Source: Polyrhizophydium stewartii
Lineage: Eukaryota; Chytridiomycota; Chytridiomycetes; Rhizophydiales
Assembly: GCA_027604665.1 (NCBI GenBank)
Contig: JADGIZ010000037.1
Span: forward strand, 1-37,632
Direction: 5' to 3'
Length of the DNA: 37,632 nt
Shown piece by piece: positions 12,586-23,018 of the stretch. Numbering within the stretch: the first letter of the stretch is position 1; each line of letters starts with the position of its first letter. Position numbers and translations under genes: made by a program. The notes under the pieces are model-generated. The model saw only the letters and a list, made by a program, of their open reading frames with translations, did not search any database and was not told the origin of the DNA.

Positions 12586-15436
12586 TTATACGTCATCAAG
12601 CACATTTCGCGATGGCGACGTCGGCATTGCCTCAATTTCGCGAATCCGGTCCAGCAGGTTCGCCAGCGCAGTCTCAAACTCCTCGAGATACTCGCCGACC
12701 GCCTCGCGCGTCAGTTCGAGCGAGTCGAGTCGCTGCTGCAGCTGCACGAGCGGCTCGACGCTGCGTGACAGCAAGTCGGCAAGGTGCTTGCGCCTGTGAT
12801 CGAGTTTGTTTGCAATGTCTGCAACCATGGTGTTCTGCGAGCGTGCAATTGTGAGTATACCAGCTGGGATATATCAAGACCACGGACTCGCTCACGTATT
12901 CCTTGTAGACACCGCGGTGGAACTCGAGCTCTGCAGCATATGCCATGGCTTTTTCTTCCGCCATTATCTGCTTGCGATACCGTCAGCTCCGGCTGGCCGG
13001 GCTCAACGGGCGGACGTGCAGCAGTTGGGGCTCGCCTTCTTTGCTTCGGTTGACTTGATCCAAGACTCCAACTGCTCGCGAGCCTTGGACCGCGATGCAG
13101 CATTCCCAGAAAGAAGCTCGTCCAGAGGCGGCGGCAAACTATTCGCGGAGTCCTTAAGGGCTGCGGAGCAAGTCGGGATGTCAGCATTTTGAGTAGCAAG
13201 ACGACGGCTTTGTACGAGTCAACCTTGTGCAAGCCTTGGCAGTGGCGGTGCGGGGACGAGCATTTGCAAGCTGAAGAGGCCTTCCATCACAAGAGATATC
13301 TGGGCCTGCGTGCGTTGGAGCAAATGTCGGATGTGAGTCTCAGCAAAAGTCGCGATGCTGGGCTCCAGTGCGGTCGTGATCATTTTCTCGCAGCCGGCAA
13401 GATCTGTCCGCCGGCGCTCGGGTCAGTAGGCAGGATCCCACGGATCCCAAAGTGAGATTGCAGCGGCAGGACGCACCCCCAAAGAGAGCGTGCAGCTCGG
13501 TCTCCAGTCTGGCCACATGGCGCAGATTCAAGTGCGAAAGATCGCCTTGCGCCTTGCGTGTCAGCAGCACGACGCATGCGTGACGACGCCGCGCTCAAAC
13601 TTGCCTCGCGCGATGTTGGAGATGGGGACCCCCTTGTCTGTCGCTCGAACCAAGCCGCCCGCAGAAACGAATTCAGACACAAATCGGAAGCTCTGCGAGC
13701 GCAAGTCCTCCGCCTTGTCGAGCCGGTTTCGCGTGTGCCGCGTAGCATGCTTGTGCATTGCGTCGAGCATCTTGAAGCACTCTGCAAAGGTCGCGCGTGT
13801 ATTGCCGTAAGAGGTCGCGTCCTGATAATGTGCAGTACTGGTGAGCTGAGAGAAGTGATGACTCTGGCCGAATAAAAAGACCGACCTTGCCGTCGAGTGC
13901 GGTCACCGCCTGCTTGAGTTTCTCGCTTATTAGACGAGCGTTTCCCGAGACATCATACACAAATCCTTCGCGGGACTCGAGCTCTGTCCGGTAGATCTCG
14001 ACTTGCCTCATCAACTGCACGTTCTGCGACTTGAGCAGCATGATGCGCCGCCGGTTGAGCTGCCGAAGAGCAACATCGGGGTCTGCATTTGGTGTGTTGG
14101 CTACGAACGCAACTTCCTGAACAGCGCGGTCGTAGATCTCCTTGAGTTCCGCGTGACTGCTCTGCAGTCTCGTGTGCTCCGACTTGACTGCTTCGAGCTA
14201 AATTGCACAAGTGGAGGCATCAGTTAGTCAGTTACGCGCAGTGGGGCCAGCGAAATCGATCTGACCTCGCGTTTAAGACGTTCACACTCAGCGGCCAGCG
14301 CTGCTCTCTGCTGCTCCAGAAAGCGCGAGTCAGACTCGTCAAGAACGAGCTTTGACTGCTTTATGGCCGAGCCCGCGCCGCTCTTGCGTGCCACAGCGAG
14401 AACGCTGGCAGGCAGTGGTGCGGCTTTTGATCGCAATGTGAGCTCCGCCGCCGCGTCTGCTGCAGGAGACCGTATGTGCGCTGGTAGCGCTTCTGGCTCG
14501 GCAGCAGCCGCAGCCAGCGCCGGGAGCGACCTGGTGCGCTTCGCCTGCTTCCGATCGCCTGCCGCTGGCCTACGAGATATGCGACTTTCAGCATGCATCA
14601 CGGAGGAATTGATCGACAAGCGCAGGCGGCTGACGCACGATGAGGCTTCTTTGACGGCGTTTTGTTGGGCTGCGTTGATCTTGGATCTGACGCGGTCTTC
14701 AATGAGGCCGAGAATGAAGGCGATGGCCTCGACAAACATCGGCTTGCTGGTCAAGACGGTGGCCTTGGAGGATGGATGCGGCTGCGAGAATGAGAGACTC
14801 TGCACAAAGGCAGCATTGCCGGCGTCGTCAGCTGGGACAACAGTGATTGCCCTCTGCGAGTGCGTCCACCTCAAGCTCCCGCTGCACAAACTGGGCAAAG
14901 ACCGAGCGGAAGCTTGCTTCGCGCATCTCACGCTCGTCCTCACGAAGGCTAGCCTTGAGTTCCTGGCGCTGTGCGGGTGGTTTCAGCGTCTATCGGCGCG
15001 CAGCTGGATGTTGTGCATGTGCAGGCACCTTTTCCAGCTTGCGGCTTTCGAGCATGCGCTTAATAGAGTCGACGCCGGCGCTCTGGAAGACAAAGGCGAG
15101 GATCTTCTGCTTGGCGTTGAGCATCTCCGGTGATGTCTGGGCGGCGACTTGCGACAGCTCCGTGTCGGACAGCGACGCGCACTCGGGGACCAAGGCCCGG
15201 AGCCGCTGGAACGTGGCGAACATGGCAGAACCCGTGGACGGCGCCGGGTCGTCGGGCGACGCTGGCGGGCCGCTCGCGGGCGCCGGGCGTGCAGCGGGCC
15301 TCGCGGGGGGAGGAACCGAGCGACGGAGGCTTTCCCTCTGGCGCACGTCTGGCCGCTGCTGCGCGGCCGCTGGAGCACGGGTCGTCCGCATCGTGCCGTC
15401 GCCGCTCACGGCTCGGGCGTGTCCGGGAAGCAACAT
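12586..15436 (-). CDS. Uncharacterised coiled-coil protein, 758 aa
   Basis: I do not recognise the family. Minus-strand exons in coding order: 15436-15029, 14968-14870, 14799-14266, 14197-13886, 13821-13605, 13545-13477, 13403-13224, 13160-13036, 12967-12884, 12834-12586; all phases agree. The N-terminal 70 residues are Pro/Ala/Arg-rich. A helical segment follows (MFATFQRLRALVPECASLS, FVFQSAGVDSIKRMLESRK), then a helix FVEAIAFILGLIEDRVRSKI, a basic Ala-rich stretch, and long coiled coils (LEAVKSEHTRLQSSHAELKE; a C-terminal coil ending in LANLLDRIREIE). No transmembrane segment or catalytic motif is seen. Two introns appear to be GC-AG (12968-13035, 13546-13604). The start is uncertain: ATGs at 15436, 15391 and 15223 (MFATFQ) are all in frame, and the last would drop the low-complexity leader. 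Flagellar neighbours make a basal-body or axonemal role possible, but that is a guess. Confidence 0.72.
12968..13035 (-). other. Probable GC-AG intron (donor AAG|GCGAGC)
   Basis: On the minus strand the exon ending STEAKK joins IMAEEKAMAYAAE in phase 0. This needs the GC donor AAG|GCGAGC and the acceptor AAGCAG. The only nearby GT donor gives a phase that creates an immediate stop. The intron is 68 bp and contains a GAGCTGACGG branch-like motif. Confidence 0.62.
13546..13604 (-). other. Probable GC-AG intron (donor GAG|GCAAGT)
   Basis: The donor GAG|GCAAGT is the textbook GC-AG consensus. It joins SNIAR to GDLSHLNLRH in phase 1 across a 59-bp intron carrying a GCTGCTGACAC branch-like motif. 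Reading through gives a stop codon inside the intron. Confidence 0.68.
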
Positions 15437-16038
15437 GTCGCCGAAATCGTCGTCAGGATCCGAAGTGAGACAGGGCATCGCAGCAGCTGCCGGCATCCCC
15501 GCCATGGACGATCACAGCAGCACCGGTAGTGGCGGCGGCACCTCGGATGGCGGTCTCTCGCTCGAAGACAGCGTGCAGGGTATCGACCGCGCGGCCCTCG
15601 TCCAGCGCATCGAGGAGCACAAGCGCGCGCTCTTGGATCTGCAGCGCGGTGCGTGTCTCTCTCGATGCTGCGCACCACGTCGCTGCAACATGCTCACCCG
15701 ACGCACACGTCGCGGGACAGAGATCGTCGATGCGCTGTTTCAAGCCTGCAGCAACATGGCAGTCGCGGTCGAGGCGATGCTTGACCGGTCGATTGAAAGC
15801 CACGAAAGGCAACTCTCGGACAGCCTAGCAGCGGCGGAGGCAGCAGCCGCGGAGCACGGCAAGTGCACGGTCCGATGTTGCCGTGCGGCGGAGATGCTGA
15901 GATGCATATTGCGGCGTGGCAGAGGCAACCCGGCAGCGCTTGCGCGGCTTTCTCGACCACGTCTCGACCAGCTTCGAGGCCTTCCTTGTGCGGGGTGGCC
16001 CCGGTGCGCACGGCGGGCCCACGGGAGGCTCGGTGTGA
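15435..16038 (+). CDS. Small helical protein of unknown function, 155 aa
   Basis: Not recognised. Exons 15435-15648, 15721-15858 and 15923-16038 join to 155 aa. After a Ser/Gly-rich N-terminus the rest is helical and coiled-coil-prone: DRAALVQRIEEHKRALLDLQ, then FQACSNMAVAVEAML, HERQLSDSLAAAEAAAAEH and RQRLRGFLDHVSTSFEAFLV. Size and build resemble small subunits of BLOC-1/BORC or kinetochore-type complexes, but no family motif proves this. The start may be the ATG at 15435 or the one at 15504 (MDDHSSTG). The second intron is probably GC-AG. The gene is divergent from the coiled-coil gene, with overlapping ATGs, and ends 79 bp before Set9. Confidence 0.6.
15859..15922 (+). other. Probable GC-AG intron (donor ACG|GCAAGT)
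   Basis: The GCAAGT donor and GGCAG acceptor join AAAAEH to EATRQRLRGFLDH in phase 1, keeping a helical protein that ends at 16038. A GT donor four bases further would shift into an Arg/Pro-rich, low-quality frame. The intron is 64 bp. Confidence 0.5.
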
Positions 16039-16117
16039 TTGGGGTGGCAAGCTGCGTTCATTGAAAAGCAAGAAACGCTCGGTGTGATCGTTGTCATTCA
16101 CTTGCCTCCGAAATCGA

Positions 16118-19100
16118 ATGGCGGGGGGGTCGGACCAAGTCGCACGCGACCTGAGCGGCGCTGGAACGCCCGCCAGCAGCGAGGCAACGGCCACGGAGTC
16201 GGCGTCGCCCCGCCCTGCCCACGCGCAGAGCACCGCCCAGCCCGACAGCAAGGTGCTGGATGCGTCCAGCGCCAGGGCTGTCCGGGAGTCGGTCGCGGCG
16301 GTCGTGCGTCCAAAGCCCCACGGTTGGCTGCCGACTTCGGGCAGGTACACGACGCTGGCGCTGTTCGACGACGTCCTCACGGATGCGCTCGTCGACTCGC
16401 TGTTCCTCGACTTTCGGACGCATAAGATCCACCACGACTTCACCGAGCGAGGTGGGGGGGCTGCGCTGGCGCCGTGCTTGGCGCCCGTGCTGCCGCCCGC
16501 CGCGCCGCCAGAGACTGACAGCTGGTTGCTTCGAAGCCGTCGTTGCCAATGGCAACCAACCGCTCGATCGCCGCGCGGCCGCCGAGGCTGTCGCGGCGCT
16601 GGTGCGAGACATGACCTCGCGGCAGCTCTCGCTCGAGCAGGCAACGGACGCCTTCCTCAACCTGATCCTGCACGGCACGACAACACCGCCCGACCGCGAT
16701 GTCCCGCGCGCTGGCAGGCGCTCGACGCTTCCTCAGTCGCTGACGTCCGCCGCCCGCTACAAGGCCATCACCGGCACGAGCGCCTCGTCCGGCGGCTACG
16801 CGGCAGCGGCCGTGGCCGCGGCGGCGGTGGCGGCGGCGGCGTTTGGCAGCGGCACAGGAGCGTCGCTGCGTCTGCTGCCGCCGTCGTACTCGGCCTCGCC
16901 GGAGCCGCAGTCCCTGTCGCCCGCGACTCTCGGCGACTCGCCGTTCGACCAAGCCTCGACGACGTCGAGTGCATCGATATACAGCTACTCAGGCGCCACC
17001 GGCCGGCGCGCCTTGCGTAGCGGGTCGCCCGCCGTGGTCGAGAAGGCCGGATCCGCGCTCGAGTTCTACCGCTTTGCCCTCGCCGACAAGCGCGAGCGGG
17101 AAATCACAGAGTTTCGAGAGTGCGTACCTAGATCGCTCGGCCAAGCCCTGGGCTGCCCGTCTATCCGCGCGCTGACCACACCTGCCTGCCGGCCCAAACC
17201 TGCTGCACAGGCACGCCCGCCGCTACTTTGCCATCTACTCGCCGCGCGCGGGATTCGAGTTGGATCTATCGGCGCGCTACCCCAACTCCAAGAAGTCCGA
17301 GGCCCGCCTTGTGGCAACCAAGGCGTGGAACCCAGGCGACGAGATCCACTGCTGCACAGGCGTCTTCACCGAGCTTACAGAGGAGGAGGAGGAGACGCTC
17401 GAGCACCGCGACTTCAGCGTCATGTTCTCGACCAAGCGAGACTGCTTTGGCCTTTTTCTCGGCCCAGCCCGGTTCGCCAACCACGACTGCGCATCAAACT
17501 GCAAATTCATTCCCTTGGGCCAGTCGTCAAACGAGATCTGCTTCAAGGTCGTGCGTCCAATACAGGTTGGCGAGGAGATCACATGCGACTATGGCGAAAG
17601 CTACTTTGGCGAGAACAACTGCGAATGCATGTGTGCCTCCTGCGAGATGTGAGCCTGTGCTGGCTCATCTGTTCGCCGGCGTGGTTCCTGCTACGCAGCT
17701 GACGCGGTAATTGCTCCAAAGGATGGAATCCGGAGGCTTTGCAAAGCCTGAAGACAGCGCGAACGACGCCAACGGCGAGGCAGATGCTCTGGCGGGCCGC
17801 AAGGCCAACCTACGCAAGAACCGCGCGCGAGCAAGCGCATTTTCGTATTTCAGCAAGCTGCCGTCGATCACCCCACCACCCTCGAACGTGCGCAACAAAT
17901 CAAAGTCCAAGCAAGCGGTCTCCAAGACAAAGCCGCTCGAGTCCAAGTGCGCCACTTGCTCCATCGTCATCAACGACTTTGAGCTGGCACGGCTGCAGCG
18001 TCCGGAGCCTTCCCTTGTGTTTCCGTCGCAGTTACACTTATTCCCAAACCTGCCTGACAGCGACGATTTATTAGACAAGATCCTGTCACAGCGACGCGGC
18101 CAAGCCCAGTCGACTGGCTCGCAGAGTGGGTCGGGAGGATCTGGGCCATCAACTCGCGAGCGAAAGCGAGAAAGCATGCTCTCTCCAAGCAAGCAGGCGC
18201 AGGCGCCCGCCATGCTGGCTGCACGCAGGCCGTCTTTCAAACCCATCAAGCCCCTTCCGTTTGTCACCATCACCTGCGCGCGCTGCGTCCGGCATGCCCA
18301 GATCTTCCTGCAGCCATGGCCGGATCGATTGCCGACCCGCGCGGCCAGCCCGCAGCGCAAGGACTTTGTGGCAAATGTAGGTTGCACGGCGCACTCGCAA
18401 GCAAACGCTTCTCTTGCTAACATGCGTCTCGATCCATCTCGGTAACAGCAGCAGTTGGCCGCGTCGATGCAAGTTGAAATGCCTATGCCTGTCTATGTGC
18501 AGCAGATGATTTTGCCGATCGGCTCGCACGGACACACGCACAGTCTGGATCCATATCTGAACCACAGGTTGAGCCGATACGTCCGTCCGCCCAGCTCGGA
18601 TTTGGCCAAGCGCAGGCCCTTTACCCAAAGCATCGACTCGGAATCAGAGATATCGAGCTCCGAATCGACGATGCCGTCCGACAGCGAGATCTATGTGTCG
18701 GACATTGACAACCGCAGACGATCATCGCATCGGATCCGCTTGGCCTCCAAACGTAAGCCGCGTTTCATGGCGCCTTTCTCTTGGGTCTGCTGGCACGTTA
18801 CATGCAGGCGCTGACTACAATTGTTGGGATGCAGGCCGTAGGCTCTCACCCGATCCTGCGCCGGCAAAGGTGCCTGCCCGACCGCCGTCCAAGCCCGCGC
18901 CAAAGCCCACGGCAAAGCCCGCGGCAAAGTCGGCACCAAAAGCTGCAACCATACCCACGTCGAAGTCATCGGCAAAGCTATCGGCAAAGCTATCGGCAAA
19001 GCAATCGGCTAAGACGGCCGCACCAGCGATCGCAGAAGCCAAGCGCGACCCGCTGGCAGCCTGGTACTCCAAGGAGGAACTCGCCAAGCTTACTTCGCTT

Positions 19101-20300
19101 GAGCGCAAGCGCCTGCGACGACGGCTGAACCAGGTTGTCGACCGAACCGGCCGCTACTTGACGCCGCGCTATGCAGCCGACATGAGCTCGGATGACGAAA
19201 GTGAGTTTGAGCGTGTCCAGACTATGCCTCCAAAGCGATCTGCTAAATAGCGACGGCTGCATGCAAGGTTCCAAGCACGGAAAGAAGAGCTCTAAAAGTA
19301 AGCGCCAGCGGCAACTCACGTCTGTCCTTCGCGAGACTAATGCACGAGATGCAGACCGGCCACGCAAGCGCACCGAGGCGGACCGCGAGCGAGATCGCCA
19401 GCGCAAGATGAGGCTCAAACTGGCCGCCGCGCAAGAGAGAGGTGAGGTGGTGCCGGACTCCCAGGAGGACGCGTCTCGGTCGCGGCCGGTGCACAAGAGC
19501 GCGAGCGGACAATCATCGCAGGCAGGCAGCCGGCCTCCATCGATCAGCCGCCCTGCCTCCGCCAGCCGCCCCGCCTCCTCCAGCCGATCGTCGTCAACCT
19601 CCAGGCCCGCATCGACAAGCCTACCCACGCGCCGGTCGCTGCGTGTCCTAGGCCAAAGCGCCAGCGATCCCGAGAGCGAGACCGACCACCCAAGCCCAGA
19701 GTCCGGCAATGTACCTGGCGAGATTGTCGAGAGCGGTAAGCCGGCTTGCGAGGCCTTGCCCAAACTGGTCGCGCCGCCTCGCACTGATTGTCGTGTGCTG
19801 TGGACAGACAACGAGATCAAAGCCGTCTTTGTCGACCCCGGCGACGAAAACCACAACTACTGGTGGCCGGCACTGGTGAGCCAATGTCGCCCTATGACCT
19901 CGAAGCCCGCGCGGTGCTAACTATGAGTAGCTTATTCCCCGCAGCGAGTGGGACGAGACGTGGCGCAAGCGCAAGAGCAAGGACCTCTTGCTCGCTACGT
20001 ACCTCGAGGCGCCGCACTCCTAGTAAGCTCTCGCACGCTGCCGCGCGATGCTGCGGTGCTCTGCATGCTCACGGCGTCTCGGCTAGCACCTGCGCGTCGC
20101 CCAGCGAGCTGCGTGTCTTCGACCCCACCAAAGAACCGTATCTGACGTTTATGTCGCGGCCCGGCTTCCTGGACGACCGCGGCCGCATCATGGTGCTCGA
20201 GTACCTGCGCACAGGAGAGGTGCCCAAGCGCTGCCGCTGGCCGCGATTCGGCAAGGGCGTCCGCTCGGCAGAGCCCAAGGGCGAGGCCGAGCAGAAGTGA
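16118..20300 (+). CDS. SET9: Histone H4 lysine-20 methyltransferase, Set9/KMT5 (SUV420) family, with C-terminal extension
   Basis: Set9/KMT5 enzymes methylate H4K20. Exons: 16118-16451, 16537-17119, 17211-17648, 17722-18376, 18449-18752, 18835-19200, 19268-19297, 19355-19875, 19949-20022, 20087-20300; 1172 aa. Residues about 77-111 hold the SUV420 N-domain start (LTDALVDSLFLDF, THKIHHDF). An Ala/Ser-rich insert follows, then the SET domain (about 290-455): EARLVATKAWNPGDEI, NHDCASNCKF, CDYGESYFGENN and post-SET CECMCASC. Exon 4 completes the post-SET end (GGF) and carries CATC plus CARCVRH...WPDR, the zinc module of fungal Set9. Ser/Lys-rich sequence follows. The last 120 residues (DENHNYWWPAL, LRVFDP, VLEYLRTGEVP) look like a PWWP/Tudor-type chromatin reader. 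The family call is firm. The 30-nt exon at 19268 and the acceptor at 19948 (or 19944) are less sure. Confidence 0.9.
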
Positions 20301-20558
20301 ATGAAGCGCCGGACAGACATGGCCAGATGTGCGCCTGGGCTGACGGCGGCAAGCCATCCACGGCCGGGGGTGCGCCACTGGCACCCTCTCCACGGCGGCG
20401 CGGCGCCTGGCCACGCGACCGCTCCCTGACCCGGCCGCGCCTGGCCTTGGCTTTCCCGCTGTGCACAAAACGTGCGCTCGAGCTTGCAACCCGCCTTCCA
20501 CCAACCAACCGCACCCGTCTTCGACCCGTCCGTCTCCACCGCCCCGCTCGACTCTCAG

Positions 20559-21848
20559 ATGGCCGCCGAAGTCAAATCCGACCCAAAGGGCCTGTCCAAG
20601 ATCGTCAATGGTGAGAATCACCAGCAGCGGCAAGCCGACTCCGCATGCACCTTCCAGAGCTGACGCCTCGAGGATCGCAGACTTTGGCAAGCGCTTCTCC
20701 AGCAGGTCAACGCCCGCCGAGCTCGTGCAGAAGAACATTCTCAAGGGTGCGAGCAAGCCGCCTCGTGGCCCGCGCACGCACTCGCGTTGGCTGACGCTGG
20801 CTCTGCCCCTCCTGCGATGCGCCAACCTGCCCGCGTCGCATCGCGGCCCGCCCGGCAACCCAACCCACGACGCGGACACGCGCTTTATCCACGTCCTGCA
20901 CGCGCCACCGCACTCGATCTGTGCGGCCCGCACCTCACGACTGCATCGCGCATGCATCGCCTCCTCGTGCCCCTCGCGCAACTCCAGAGGAGGATGTCAA
21001 CCAGGGCGGCGTCGCTAGCACGCTCGTGCAATCCAAGATTGCCCTTGAGGAAGAGAAGCGCAAGGACCAGCTGAACCGCCGCCTCAGCAACCGCCCCACT
21101 AAAGTCGACCTGAAGTTGCGCAACATTCTCCGCGGTAAGAGGCATCCCAGTATGCTCAGACGCTCGGCGTTTCGAGCGCCCGATGAGCTGGCACCAGCGC
21201 TGACGGTTTCTTGGCCCAGTTGAGAGCAGCGAAAACGTGGCTGATCCCGAGGGCGACAACACCTCGCGAACTTCGACGCTCGGGAGCAACGGCAACCTCG
21301 ACTTTGAGAAGCGCTCTGCGCAGCTCAAATCGATTCTCAAGAAGCGTCCCGAAAAGTCGCAGCTTGAAGAGATGAACATCCTTAAGGGTACGTGCCCATG
21401 CCGTCGCCGACCGCTCTGAGCGCAGCCTTGTGTAGCGTGCTGATACAGGCCTCGCAACCAGGGAACAACGCGGATCCCTCCATCGTCAGTGCCCAAGAGA
21501 AGCTCAAGCGTGCCCAAATCGAAAACACTCTCGAAGGTCGCTTGCGCGATCGGCCGAACATCGAGGAGCTGGCCGAGGCAAAGATCTTGCTGTTCTCGGA
21601 GACGGTCGAGGTGCTTCCGACGTTCCGCAAAAGCGAGTACAACCGCAAGCCGGACGCCAACGCAACATTCAAGAATCTCACGCCGCAGATGAAAGTCCAG
21701 ATCCGCGAGGAGCTCAACAGCTTCAAGAAGCATGAGATGCCTGTCCACGAAGACAGTGGGTGTCACCGCCAGATGTCTGATGCCACAGCATCCGGTGGCG
21801 TTGACAAGATCACCGCACGCAGGCCTGCGCAACACATGCTTCCACTAA
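20559..21848 (+). CDS. PHACTR-like protein with four RPEL actin-binding motifs
   Basis: RPEL motifs bind G-actin. PHACTR proteins also bind protein phosphatase 1 through a conserved C-terminus. Exons 20559-20610, 20681-20746, 20988-21134, 21220-21387, 21462-21755 and 21823-21848 give 250 aa. RPEL cores: RSTPAELVQKNILK, RPTKVDLKLRNILR, RPEKSQLEEMNILK and RPNIEELAEAKILL. The C-terminus (FKNLTPQMKVQIREELNSFK, then HEMPVHEDSLRNTCFH) parallels the PHACTR end, where a tryptophan is usual in place of this F and the ending is a TRFH-type sequence. The first three RPELs each end at a phase-1 intron, one repeat per exon. The final 26-nt exon supplies only SLRNTCFH and the stop. Intron 20747-20987 (241 bp) is unusually long for this window; I found no extra RPEL inside it. 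Confidence 0.85.
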
Positions 21849-21996
21849 GCTCACGTATCGGTGTCGCGCATGGCTGTCGATGTGCTGGCCATCGTGTCCA
21901 CCTCCCGTGTTCGCTTGCCCGGTTACCGCCTGGCGGTCTCGATACATCCAGAAATATGATGCGAATCAAACTCTGTCTGTTGCGCGCCATTCCGCC

Positions 21997-23018
21997 ATGC
22001 AGGGTGCCATGAATCGCCAGCGGGGCCATCTGGGCACCAAGGCCGCCGTCGGCTTCATCAAGCGGTGCGCGCACGACGCCCGACTGCGGACCGTGCGCCT
22101 TTCAGATGCCGCTCATTCGCAGAGCTGTCGACCCAGCATGTCTCTGAGGGAGGCCAGCTGACGCGAAGGCCGATGTCGTCTGCTGCAGACTCAAGATTCT
22201 GAGCATGGGAGACCCGGGTGTCGGCAAAAGCTGCCTTATCAAGCGATACTGCGAGGGCCGAGTACGTCCACGGAGAGCTGAGCCAATCGCTCGACGCCCC
22301 ATCGCAGCTGACAGGTGTGGAGCTCGCAGTTTGTCCCAGAATACGTGACGACGATTGGTATCGACTTTGGTGTGAAGACAGTCAAATACGAGACGGATGA
22401 ATGTGAGCCTGTCGCCCACTCTGCGCACCGCAGGCACCTGCTCGGCTTACTTCTTGGCGCTCATGCCAGTCAAAGTCAACTTCTGGGACGTGGGTGGTGA
22501 CCCAATCTACTTTGACATTCGTAACGAGTTCTACAAGGACACACACGGGGTGCGCTTGGCGTTGAAAGAATCGGCGTGCGCGCGTTTGGCGGCGCTGATC
22601 ATGTGCGCGGCGGCCGCCTGGACAGACGATGCTGGTGGTCGATGTCTCGTCTCGCCGCAGCTTCGAAAGCATCGAGCGCTGGATGACGGAGCTGCGCAGC
22701 TATGCAAACACCAATGTCGTGATGTTCCTCGTCGCCAACAAGATCGACGTCCAGCCGCGCGTCGTGTCGACGACCGAGTGCGAGTCCGTTGCGCACAAGA
22801 TCGGTGCAAAGTACTTTGAGACGTCGGCCGTCACGGGCGAAGGCGTCGCAGATATGTTCGACCGCTTGTTCCTGTCCGCCGCGGCGGTCCACTTTCCGCC
22901 CCCGTCAGCGGCAGGCCCCGCTGCGACCGGGACGCCGGCAGGCGCCGCGCCAGGCTCGACGCCTGTGCCAGGCGCAGGGCCGGCCAAGCGGCGCGGACCG
23001 ATTCCCCTTTCGAAATAG
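21997..23018 (+). CDS. RJL-family (DNAJC27-like) small GTPase without a J domain
   Basis: RJL proteins are Rab-like GTPases whose presence across eukaryotes tracks the flagellum; animal members (DNAJC27) add a C-terminal DnaJ domain, absent here. Exons 21997-22064, 22189-22261, 22330-22402, 22470-22549 and 22626-23018 give 228 aa. Motifs: P-loop GDPGVGKSC; switch I VTTIGIDFG; G3 WDVGGDP followed by the RJL hallmark IRNEFYKDTHG; G4 NKID; G5 ETSAVTGEG. The residue at the Ras Gln61 position appears to be Asp, as in a family that does not keep the catalytic Gln. The tail is Pro/Ala/Gly-rich and ends RRGPIPLSK, with no C-terminal cysteines for prenylation. ATGs at 21997 and 22009 are both possible starts. 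Confidence 0.9.

Noticed and set aside
17723..18445. Independent gene starting MESGGFAKPEDS
   Set aside because: Joining it to the SET exon restores the post-SET ending and the CxxC...CxRCxRH module of fungal Set9, so it is better read as exon 4 of that gene.
19192..20300. Separate chromatin-protein gene covering the WWPAL segment
   Set aside because: Exon phases from 18835 onward connect without a break, and no start codon or promoter gap is evident; kept as the Set9 C-terminus, though a split gene is not formally excluded.
20747..20987. Possible extra RPEL exon in the long intron
   Set aside because: No frame shows an RPxxxEL motif or a GT/AG-bounded segment of fitting phase.
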